Below, piece by piece: positions 9,200 through 16,744 of a stretch of DNA of 35,805 bases. The stretch is from Rhizobium skierniewicense. Its GTDB lineage: Bacteria > Pseudomonadota > Alphaproteobacteria > Rhizobiales > Rhizobiaceae. A model generated the notes under the pieces. The model saw only the letters and a list, made by a program, of their open reading frames with translations. It searched no databases and was not told where the DNA came from. The position numbers and the translations under genes are program-made. Within the stretch, counting starts at the first letter, position 1; each line of letters begins with the position of its first letter. The DNA lies in assembly GCF_014196515.1 (NCBI RefSeq), contig NZ_JACIDV010000022.1, positions 1-35,805 of the forward strand, written 5' to 3'.

Positions 9200-9957
9200 A
9201 CGGTTTCTGCTTGCCGCTTACCTATCTGGCGTTACCCGCTCAGCTATAGAGATCTCGAGGATATGTTCCGCGAGCGGGGCTTCGAGGTCGACCACAGTAC
9301 CATCAATAGGTGGGTCCTCGCCTATGCGCCTGTCATCGAAAAGCGGCTGCGCCCGTTTCGCCGACCGCATTGTGGCTCAGTGAGGATTGACGAGACCTAC
9401 GTCAAGATCCGGGGCAAGTGGCGATACCTGTACCACGCCATCGACAAGCAAGGAAACCCGATCGACTTCTTGCTCACGACCAAGCGCGATCTTGACGCTG
9501 CCAAACGCTTCTTCCGCAAGATGCTCAAAGATGAGCCGCTGCTATCGCCCCGGAAGATCGGGACCGATGGCGCCAACACGTTTCCGTCAACGATCAAGAC
9601 GGTCGTCGATGATAGGCTCTTGCATCCGAACCCGGTCCATTATGTAACCAAGCATCTCCAACAAGGCATCGAGAGCGACGACTTCCGAGTGAAGAAGAAC
9701 ATGCCCAAAATCGGCGGCTTCCAGTCATTCAAAACGGCGCGCCGGACGATCGCCGGGTTCGAAGCGATGTCGTGGCTGCGCAAAGGCTTCGGATTTTCCG
9801 GCGCGTGGACCGTCAACGACCAGAATAACCTGCTCGTGCGCCTCTTCGGACTTCAAAAGGTTACAAAGCGTGAAAAATCCACACCGCGTGCAGGGTGTCT
9901 CAACCGTCTGAGAGGTTTGCGACAAGCCCGTTTTTCGTTTCCAAACTCAGCTGATCC

Positions 9958-12900
9958 TTAAACCAAAAGTTGTGCCATGTTGTTACTGGGGGTCACGCTT
10001 TGGTGTTGCATGCGGTGAGAGATTTTTTTCAGTGAATTCTCCATAAATATGGCCGCTATTTTTTCTGCATTGCGAGGTTCCAGCATCTCTTCATGCAAAC
10101 AATTGAGGTCGTATTGACGAACTCTGCCAGTCGTATGTGGCCGCCAAGCCTCGACATTGTAATTTAGAATTTTATGAAGCGTTTTCGATGTTATCGGATT
10201 TGCGCTGAAGAACCGTATATCGGCGTTGATCCTGCCCGGAACGAAGCGCTGTGCGATATCCAGATGGTGCAGAATAACTTCGCGCAACCGCTCTATAAAT
10301 GCCGGGTTCTCTCGCAGAATTTCCTTGAATACCGGATTTTCGCGCAGCCTGTATTGCTGGGCCAGGAAGTCGCCAAGAGCCAGAAATGTTGGTTCGGCTC
10401 CCATTATGTTCTCATCGAAACCAAGGAAGCCCAGGGCCGACTTCGCTAAGACACTCTCATTATTGAACGTCGCACCTGACGGCGGCATGAATGGATAGGA
10501 ATCCAGCAGGGCAAGGAACGTGACGTCGTCGCCACTTCTTTCCAACTGCCTGGAAATTTCGTGCGCCACAAGCCCGCCAAAAGACCAGCCGATGATATTA
10601 TATGGCCCCTCCGGCTGAATGGCGCGGATCCGGCCAAGATAAAGCTTGGCCATTTCCTCGATCGAAGCCGGCATCTTTTCGTTGTTAAGTCCCTCTGCCT
10701 GGAAAGCGAAAATGGGGACGTCATGATGAATATGCTTGGCCAAAGAGGTGAACGCCCAGCCCAGACCCATGACAGGATGGATGCAGAACAAGGGTGCATG
10801 ATGTCCCGTTGCCCGAATGGGCAAAACAGGAACCACAGACGCCGTCTGTTGACGCGGACCGTCCAGATGTTTTGCAAAACTGGCGATGGTCGGCGTATCC
10901 ACAAAGCTCGACCATGCGACGTCACCATCGAACTTGCGGCTCAAAGCCGATATCATGGACGCCGCAGCGAGGGAATCGCCTCCCAGCTGGAAAAAATCAT
11001 CGTGAATGCTGATGGTTTCCAGATCGAGTACGTCGCACCACACCTTCGCCAACACCATTTCTGTGGCGGTGCTGGGTTCGACATGGTCGTGAGATATGCG
11101 CGCCTGAGGGGCAGGCAGAGCATTTCGGTCGATCTTTCCATTGGTATTCAAAGGCAGGTCTTCCATGACGACATAAATCGCCGGGATCATGTGAGGTGGA
11201 AGCGTTCCGGCCAGACGATTAGACAGAAGCTGGGTGTCGATCGTCGACCCTGCTACCGGGGTCAAATATGCCACCAGCTGTTTGCTCTTGCCTGGGTTTT
11301 CCCGCAACACGACCACCGTCTGGCGTACCGATCCATTCGACATGATCGCCGCTTCGATTTCGCCAGGTTCGACACGGAAACCTCGGATTTTAATTTGGTG
11401 ATCGTTTCGCCCGAGATATTCGAGCACTCCATCATTGCGCCATCTGGCAAGGTCGCCGGTGCGATACATGCGTTCTGCGCCCGTCTTGAAGGGGTTCGGT
11501 AGAAAACGCTCGGCCGTGAGTTCGGGTTTGTTGAGGTAGCCCTTGGCGACGCCAGCGCCGCCGATATACAGCTCTCCGACACTGCCCGGAGGAACAGGCT
11601 GGTGCATTTTATCCAGAACGTAAAGCTCGGTATTGCGGATCGGTCTGCCGATGGGAACACTATCCAGATCAGAGCCGCTGAGTGGCATGCAGGCAGACCA
11701 AACCGTCGTTTCCGTAGGGCCATAGAGATTGACCACCGGATGTCCGAGTTTTTCCATCACGTGTGCAAGATCACGAGGCAAGGCTTCACCGCCCACCAGA
11801 GGACGCAGACCTTTCAATTCGGCTGCATACTCACTTAAAAGCATACGCCACAATGACGGCGTTGCCTGCATCAACGAGACAGCGTTGCGTTTGATGAGAC
11901 GATGGAGAGCGGTCGGATCCTTGACCACGCAACGGGTCGCGATGACCGTTGCCGATCCCGCCGTCAGCGGCAAGAAGAGTTCAAGGGTGGCAATATCAAA
12001 CGCAATCGTGGTGACCGCGACGATGCGATCTTCCGGTTTCAGGACGAGCAGCTCTTGCATGGCCCGGAGGAAATTGAGCAAGGACGCATGGGAGATCTCA
12101 ACCCCTTTCGGGCGCCCCGTCGAGCCGGAGGTAAAAATCACATAAGCCGTGTCCTGTGGTTCAGGACGTTCGACCATTGCTTCTCCCGAAACATTTGCGG
12201 GTTGCTCGTCCAGCAAAATGATCGGTGCCGTGAGAACAGGAAGTGAAGCACGAGCTGTCGATGTGGACAGAACAATGCTCGGCATCGCGTCTTCAAGGAT
12301 CATCGATAGACGGTCACTCGGATCGGAAGGATCAAGCGGCAGATAGGCAGCACCGGTCTTGGCAACCGCCAAAAGGGCAATCAGCATCTGTTCGTTTCGC
12401 GGCGTGGCTATCGCCACCAAGTGCCCGCGGCCGACCCCACGTTTTCTCAGGACCGCAGCCCAGATGTCTGAAGCCTTGTCCAGCCCCTCATATGTCAGAT
12501 GCCGTTCCTCGAAAATGAGCGCCACCGCATGCGGTTGGCGCTCAACCTGTCGTTTGAACAAATCGAGCCAGGTAGCGTCTTCGATGGGCGCGTTTGTGTC
12601 ATTCCAATCATAGAGAATACGCTGGCGCTCGCTCGCCAGAAGCAACGAGATGTCACAGACTGGCCGATCAGGATTATCAAGTATATCGGAAATCAGGCGA
12701 AGGAACCGGTCTTTGTGCTCCTCCAGCTCTTCCAGGGTGTAGAGAGCCGGATTTGCGTCAAAGTCGATGTGCAGATCACCTCCGTCGCCACGGTCATAGG
12801 CGAAAATCGTGAAATCAGTCATCGTGCCGTTCGACAGGTTATGTGCGGTCGCAGCATGTCCATCGAACCGAAGATCATAGTCGAAAGGTTCAATGTTCAC

Positions 12901-13944
12901 ACCCAGACGCGCTATCTGCTCATCCTGGCTGTTGAAATTGAGATCGCGCCGCATGTCTTCGTAGCGATATCGCTGGTAACGCAGGGCCCGCATCATCTGA
13001 CCGGAAGATTGCTTGACCAGATCCCGCCATGAGAGCTCCGGGCTGATCTTGAAACGGAGCGGGACCGCATTGGCCACCATACCAGGTATTCGGCGTACGG
13101 AGCCACTGATGCGGCCTGTAACCATCGTGACCATCGTCAGGTCGTAACAATCGGTGGCGCGGGCATAATAGGTGGCGACTGTTGCGATCAGTGCCTGTGG
13201 CAGGCTCGCACCTTGCTCTTTTGCCTTTTGATGTAGCCTTTTGACGTCGTCTTTGCCAAGCGTTGCCCTCAGCCGCAGCAAACCACCCGAGGGAACCTCG
13301 CTTCGCCGCGCAAGCGTAACCGGCGGCGAAATACCCGTCATCTGCTCCAGCCAATAGGCTCGGTCGCGTTCGAAATGGACGGAGCGGCGATAATTGTCTT
13401 CGCTTTCCAGCAGTTCGTGAAGCGACCCGAAGTCATAATCTCCGACGGCCTCGCCACGCACCATCGACGTGTATATTTCGGCCTGACGGCGCGCCAGAAG
13501 CCCCCCGGAAAAGCCATCGAAAAGAATATGGTGGACCCTGTGGTACCAAATCCAGTGATTTTCGCTGATCTTGATCACGGCGCTGGACCAGAGATCATCT
13601 TCTTCGAGATCGAGGCGGCCTGCCAGTTCCGAGCGCATCCAGACATATGCTTTTTCCAGCCCATCGGGATCACCGCTGAAATCAAGCACGTCGAAATCCC
13701 TGCGCGCATATGGAGTTATGATCTGCCGAGGCGTGCCATCGATTTCCATGATGCGCAGACGCGTCGCGTCCACCTCTTGAGACAGACGCTGTAGCGCCTG
13801 ACAAAAGATATCCGGCGATATGGGACCGGCGATTTCTATCGCCTCGGCAAGCACGAAACTTAAATCTGGCGGGGATAACTTCTCCTTTACCCACATGCCT
13901 GTTTGCGCGACTGAGAGCGGGTGCGATTTGAAATGCCTGTCCAT
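9958..13944 (-). CDS. Single-module NRPS, C-A-T-TE (EntF-like), predicted glycine-specific
   Basis: Predicted nonribosomal peptide synthetase of 1328 residues from ATG 13944, which has an AAGGA site 7 nt upstream; an upstream in-frame start would add 20 residues. The condensation domain has HHILFDG at 138-144. The adenylation domain covers about 455-945, with FTSGSTGRPKG, YGPTE and the lysine K937. Its ten specificity positions, aligned by eye with GrsA and EntF, read D-I-L-Q-L-G-L-V-W-K, which resembles codes known for glycine. The carrier domain has S991 in LGGDS. The thioesterase has S1121 in GWSFGG with D1148 and H1284. The architecture is that of EntF, which joins an aryl acid to an amino acid and releases the product. 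No aryl-acid, MbtH or export genes occur nearby, so the acyl donor must come from elsewhere or has been lost. Confidence 0.9.
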   Translation of the reverse strand: MDRHFKSHPLSVAQTGMWVKEKLSPPDLSFVLAEAIEIAGPISPDIFCQALQRLSQEVDATRLRIMEIDGTPRQIITPYARRDFDVLDFSGDPDGLEKAYVWMRSELAGRLDLEEDDLWSSAVIKISENHWIWYHRVHHILFDGFSGGLLARRQAEIYTSMVRGEAVGDYDFGSLHELLESEDNYRRSVHFERDRAYWLEQMTGISPPVTLARRSEVPSGGLLRLRATLGKDDVKRLHQKAKEQGASLPQALIATVATYYARATDCYDLTMVTMVTGRISGSVRRIPGMVANAVPLRFKISPELSWRDLVKQSSGQMMRALRYQRYRYEDMRRDLNFNSQDEQIARLGVNIEPFDYDLRFDGHAATAHNLSNGTMTDFTIFAYDRGDGGDLHIDFDANPALYTLEELEEHKDRFLRLISDILDNPDRPVCDISLLLASERQRILYDWNDTNAPIEDATWLDLFKRQVERQPHAVALIFEERHLTYEGLDKASDIWAAVLRKRGVGRGHLVAIATPRNEQMLIALLAVAKTGAAYLPLDPSDPSDRLSMILEDAMPSIVLSTSTARASLPVLTAPIILLDEQPANVSGEAMVERPEPQDTAYVIFTSGSTGRPKGVEISHASLLNFLRAMQELLVLKPEDRIVAVTTIAFDIATLELFLPLTAGSATVIATRCVVKDPTALHRLIKRNAVSLMQATPSLWRMLLSEYAAELKGLRPLVGGEALPRDLAHVMEKLGHPVVNLYGPTETTVWSACMPLSGSDLDSVPIGRPIRNTELYVLDKMHQPVPPGSVGELYIGGAGVAKGYLNKPELTAERFLPNPFKTGAERMYRTGDLARWRNDGVLEYLGRNDHQIKIRGFRVEPGEIEAAIMSNGSVRQTVVVLRENPGKSKQLVAYLTPVAGSTIDTQLLSNRLAGTLPPHMIPAIYVVMEDLPLNTNGKIDRNALPAPQARISHDHVEPSTATEMVLAKVWCDVLDLETISIHDDFFQLGGDSLAAASMISALSRKFDGDVAWSSFVDTPTIASFAKHLDGPRQQTASVVPVLPIRATGHHAPLFCIHPVMGLGWAFTSLAKHIHHDVPIFAFQAEGLNNEKMPASIEEMAKLYLGRIRAIQPEGPYNIIGWSFGGLVAHEISRQLERSGDDVTFLALLDSYPFMPPSGATFNNESVLAKSALGFLGFDENIMGAEPTFLALGDFLAQQYRLRENPVFKEILRENPAFIERLREVILHHLDIAQRFVPGRINADIRFFSANPITSKTLHKILNYNVEAWRPHTTGRVRQYDLNCLHEEMLEPRNAEKIAAIFMENSLKKISHRMQHQSVTPSNNMAQLLV

Positions 13945-14046
13945 CGAATGATCCTTCGTAAAATCGAGTAGGCAAAAATTCGGCCAGACAGACAGGCGCA
14001 ACAACGCGTCGCGCTGTCACCAACGCTGCGGTGCAAGAGTTGTCTG

Positions 14047-14060
14047 GATTTGTGCTATGT
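14047..14060. promoter_or_regulatory. Half-site of the TAGCAC-type operator upstream of the NRPS
   Basis: The 12 bases TTGTGCTATGTG around 14050-14061 are the same as the right half and flank of the palindrome at 5701-5716, and the spacer ATTT before GTGCTA matches the site at 6138-6153. The left arm is not conserved (GTCTGG instead of TAGCAC). It lies about 105 bp before the NRPS start. It could be a weak site for the same regulator, or chance. Confidence 0.3.
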
Positions 14061-14313
14061 GCAGAGCGGTGGATGTGTAAGCCAACTTACTCTGCTGCAG
14101 TGCACACTACAGAAGCATGTTTATTTTACAAGCTGAAGGTGCGATTTGAAATTAAACCCTTATGAGTTTATAGTTGACAGGTATTATTGAAAAATTCCGA
14201 CAAAATTACAATCTACCGGGGGTATATTCTGTGTTGCCGGACCAACACCAGCAAGAAAACACAGTAGTATTAACGCCTCGAATCTCGTTATAATTCAATC
14301 CTAAGGAGTCAAT

Positions 14314-14532
14314 ATAAAATATAAAATTATTACGGGTAATTTTTTCGGTGGCGATCCTGTCGCAGTGCAAGGCGACGATCAGGCTCGCCGACAACCCAAG
14401 AAAAGACGAAAGCGCGGCGCCTTTATGCTTCGGCTCCCTGTTGGTGTGACGGGTGGAAGGCCGCTTACAGCAAGGGGTTTTACTGGTGTTCGTGGCACAC
14501 AACGGCCTATCCAGTTTTCACCTATCAACTGA
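14314..14532 (+). other. Open frame with AAGGAG site but no standard start codon
   Basis: A 72-codon open frame follows a good Shine-Dalgarno (AAGGAG at 14303-14308), but the codon at the right distance is ATA. The first in-frame ATG is at 14425 and has no ribosome site. The conceptual product has a Gly/Asp patch followed by a basic stretch (RRQPKKRRKRG). I do not recognise it. It may be a decayed gene whose ATG mutated to ATA, or simply a chance frame in a region with few stops. Confidence 0.2.
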
Positions 14533-14819
14533 CTCATTCCATTCCGTCGATTTTTGAAGGTCCCAATTAATCAGGAACCCGGGGCCGGTAGTTACGGTAA
14601 TTACCACCCTGGCCACATTCTGCCGCGTTCCCTAGACGTTTCGTTTCAAGACCAGCTGCGAGCTGCTCTTACGGCACATCAATCATGACATCTGAGCGCG
14701 CGATGGACGACCAGTATTGTTGAGCAAGGGTGTCGAACAGCCCACATTTTGTATCGACCTCGGCCACGATCTGTATCGCACGACTGCAACCGCATACGTA
14801 AGCACCTCGGTTGAATGAC

Positions 14820-15487
14820 TGAACCGCGCCGGGTTTGCCGGAGGCCATTTCGTTTAAGTTATGCGGCCATGGCTGGTGCGTCCAGCATGGTGTAATATCG
14901 TTCTTCGGCTTCGGCTGGCGGTATGTTGCCGATAGGCTCCAGAAGGCGACGATTGTTGAACCCGTCTACCCATTCCAGCGTAGCGAACTCCACGGCTTCG
15001 ACGTTTCGCCACGGTCCTCGCCGATGGATGACCGCTGCCTTGTCGAGACCGTTGATCGTTTCTGTGAGAGCAGTGTCATAGCTGTCGCCAACACTTCCGA
15101 TGGAGGGCTCGATACCCGCCTCCGCCAGTCGCTCGGAATAGCGAATGGAGACGTATTGCACACCCCTATCCGAATGGTGGATGAGCCCACCGCGATGGAC
15201 GGGTCGCCGATCATGAAGTGCTGGTCCAAGGCATCGATGACAAAGGCCACGTAAACGAAGCCTTGCCAAGTCGCCACGTAGGTGAAATCGGATAACCACA
15301 GCATGTTCGGCGCGGGAGCAAAGAACTGCCGGTTCACGCGGTCGAGTGGGCATGGGGCGGCCTTGTCGCTGATCGTCGTTCTGATCGGCTTGCCACGGAT
15401 GATGCCCTGCAAGCCCATTGCCCTCATAAGCCGAGCGACAGTGCAGCGGGAGATGTCGAAGCCCTCCCGCTGCAATTCCCGCCAGAC
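14820..15487 (-). mobile_element. IS3-family element, 3' part only
   Basis: Starts with the terminal repeat TGAACCGCGCCGGG at 14820 and stops at 15487, where the IS6 left end begins. It is the same element as the copy at 32204-33564 but reversed. The other terminal repeat, all of orfA and the first part of orfB are missing. Confidence 0.85.
14867..15487 (-). pseudogene. IS3-family OrfB transposase, truncated, with internal deletion
   Basis: The minus-strand frame runs from REGFDISRCTVARLMRAMG through the integrase core (WLSDFTYV, HHSDRGVQY) to DAPAMAA. Compared with the copy at 32980-33525 it lacks 22 residues between AFVIDA and ALDQ. The DNA deletion is 66 bp and ends in the 14-bp direct repeat GTCATCGATGCCTT. 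A further one-base loss just after it (CAGCACTTC against CAGGCGCTTC) shifts the frame. The 5' end is cut by the IS6 copy. It is inactive. Confidence 0.85.
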
Positions 15488-15856
15488 GGGCCTGTCACAA
15501 ATTTTTGTAGTTGACGTGCTGTTGACCACAACGGTGGAAATTTCGCTCCCCATGTAGCGGAGCGTAGCCATGATTCTGAATGCCATTGCCGAGAAGTTGA
15601 AGCGCCAGTCGAAGGGTGATTTCAAGGGGCGACATTTCAAGGCGTGGCTGATCGTGCAGGCGGTGACCTGGTATCTGCGTTACCCGCTCAGCTATAGAGA
15701 TCTCGAGGAGATGTTCCGCGAGTGCGGCTTCGAGGTCGACCACAGTACCATCAATAGGTGGGTCCTCGCCTATTCGCCTGTCATCGAAAAGCGGCTGCGC
15801 CGGTTTCGCCGACCGCATTGTGGCTTAGTGAGGATTGACGAGACCTACGTCAAGAT
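15488..15856 (+). mobile_element. IS6-family element, left part only
   Basis: Begins GGGCCTGTCACAAA at 15488, matching the left end of the element at 6566 with one difference. The transposase frame from ATG 15570 (MILNAIAEKLKRQSKGDF) is the same as that in the first copy up to IDETYVK at 15856, where it stops abruptly at an IS21-type end. The catalytic domain beyond the first Asp is gone. This copy preserves the uninterrupted target sequence into which IS66 inserted in the first copy. Confidence 0.85.
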
Positions 15857-16450
15857 TGTCAATCGGCATGGAATGTTGACCCCGTATCGGCGTCCAATTT
15901 TCACCCCCTGTAGGCGATCAGGGCTTGGCCTGCCCGGCGCTGGCCGGGGTTGCAGAGGGTAGGCCAAGTGCGGGTGATGGGTATCTTCGGCTTTAGCTTT
16001 GAGAACGGTTTTTGAAGCGCCAGGATTCATTTCCAGTCTCGACGATTTCGCAATGGTGGGTCAGGCGGTCGAGGAGTGACCTCATCATTTTGGCATCACC
16101 GAATACCGATGGCCATTCACCGAAGACCAGGTTCGTCGTGACGATGATTGAGGTGCGCTCATAAAGCCTGCTGATCAGGTGGAATAGAAGCTGACCACCA
16201 GCCTGCGCAAACGGCAGATAGCCGAGCTCATCGAGAATGATGAAGTCGAGGCGTGTGAGATAGTCCGCCGTTCTGCCCTGCTTGCCACTGCGTGTCTCCG
16301 TTTCCAGGCGGTTGACCAGGTCAACGACATTGTAGAAGCGCCCACGCGTGCTGTTACGGATGCCCATGACCTCATCATAAGCGCTACGCATTCCATAGAG
16401 CTTCAGCGTGCTCATCAGTTCGAGAACCTGTGTACGTTCCATCAACTTGC
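15857..16450 (-). mobile_element. IS21-family element, istB end only
   Basis: The terminus TGTCAATCGGCATGG at 15857 abuts the truncated IS6 copy, and an istB-type gene follows at 15993-16445 on the minus strand. The istA transposase gene and the other end are absent, because at about 16450-16494 the sequence passes into an IS481 remnant. It is a truncated element. Confidence 0.7.
15993..16445 (-). pseudogene. istB: IstB-like ATP-binding protein with the P-loop deleted
   Basis: IS21 helper ATPase, 150 residues instead of about 250. The N-terminus ([20 protein letters not shown]) runs to DEVMG at about residue 28. The sequence then resumes at [17 protein letters not shown], the region after Walker A. 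About 80-90 residues with the GxxGxGKT nucleotide-binding loop are missing, although the frame stays open. The Walker B region ([12 protein letters not shown]) and the end ([26 protein letters not shown]) are intact. Without a P-loop it should not bind ATP. The open frame makes it look like a real gene at first sight. Confidence 0.85.
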
Positions 16451-16493
16451 CTCACCTCGAGCCTGTCGTAACGGGCGCAGTCGGCGACCGGCT

Positions 16494-16727
16494 CATGGGC
16501 AAGCCGAACCGCACCATCAAGGAGGCAACCGTCAACGCTATCATTGAGACAGCCATGCCCAACTGACGGCGCATCTCTACGACTTCGTCGATACCTACAA
16601 TTACGGCTTCCGGCTGAAAATGCTCAGGTGCCTCACGCCCTACGAATACATCCGCGAAATTTGGACAACAGAGCCAGAACGGTATTGACGCAACCCGCTC
16701 CATCAAATGCCGGGACCAAATACCTAA
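16494..16727 (+). pseudogene. IS481-family transposase, C-terminal remnant
   Basis: Plus-strand pieces of an IS481 transposase: NRTIKEATV, then after a frame change YDFVDTYNYGFRLKMLRCLTPYEYI, EIWTTEPERY, an in-frame stop at the position of the usual F-x-LNP, and RNPLHQMPGPNT with its natural stop at 16727. The N-terminal HTH and the first catalytic residues are missing. The remnant ends only 17 bp before the stop codon of the neighbouring monooxygenase gene. It is the complementary part of the family fragment at 2400-3035. Confidence 0.8.
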
Positions 16728-16744
16728 GGGTCGGGCTTTGCTGC

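Larger units (their letters stand above)
6757..9221 (+). mobile_element. IS66-family element inserted in the IS6 transposase gene
   Basis: The ends are the typical IS66 termini: GTAAGCGGCAAG at 6757 and its exact inverse CTTGCCGCTTAC ending at 9221. Three genes follow in the usual tnpA-tnpB-tnpC order. The flanks carry TATCTG on both sides (GTATCTGC left, CTATCTGG right), an imperfect trace of the 8-bp target duplication usual for IS66. The intact sequence of the target can be read from the second IS6 copy at about 15670-15690. Confidence 0.9.
6566..9929 (+). mobile_element. IS6-family element interrupted by IS66
   Basis: The left end begins GGGCCTGTCGCAAA (6566) and the right end is its near-perfect inverse, TTTGCGACAAGCCC ending at 9929. 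One mismatch lies within the 14 bp compared. Between them lies one transposase gene cut in two by the IS66 element at 6757-9221. The flanking 8-mers (CTACTAAG and GTTTTTCG) do not match. There is thus no target duplication, which suggests rearrangement between copies after insertion. A second, truncated copy of nearly identical sequence starts at 15488. Confidence 0.85.
6649..9961 (+). pseudogene. IS6-family transposase, split by IS66 insertion
   Basis: The N-terminal 36 codons run from ATG 6649 to 6756 (MILNAIAEKLKRQ to WYLR). The rest resumes after the IS66 element at about 9230 (YPLSYRDLEDMF) and continues through the right inverted repeat to 9961. The DDE-type core is visible in the second half: IDETYVK, GTDGANTF and the glutamate-containing end region near FEAM. 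Joined, the parts give a typical IS6 transposase of about 240 residues plus an extension through the end of the element. The reading frame would be intact without the insertion, so the disruption is by IS66 alone. The gene is inactive as it stands. Confidence 0.85.
13945..14819. other. Long upstream region of the NRPS gene
   Basis: About 870 bases without a convincing gene. The part at 14100-14340 is clearly more AT-rich than its surroundings, as promoters and transferred DNA often are. It contains the half-operator at 14052-14057, a TTGACA box at about 14174 on the plus strand, an AAGGAG followed by a frame without a usual start (14314-14532), and a 10-bp palindrome GGTAATTACC at 14596-14605. 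From 14610 to the IS3 end I see nothing recognisable. Confidence 0.45.

Noticed and set aside
10561..11502. 313-codon plus-strand frame inside the NRPS gene
   Set aside because: Lies opposite the thioesterase, carrier and adenylation coding sequence; no motif of its own.
14206..14502. 98-codon minus-strand frame upstream of the NRPS
   Set aside because: No ribosome site and no domain; the sequence has odd composition, and the opposite strand has an equally open frame.
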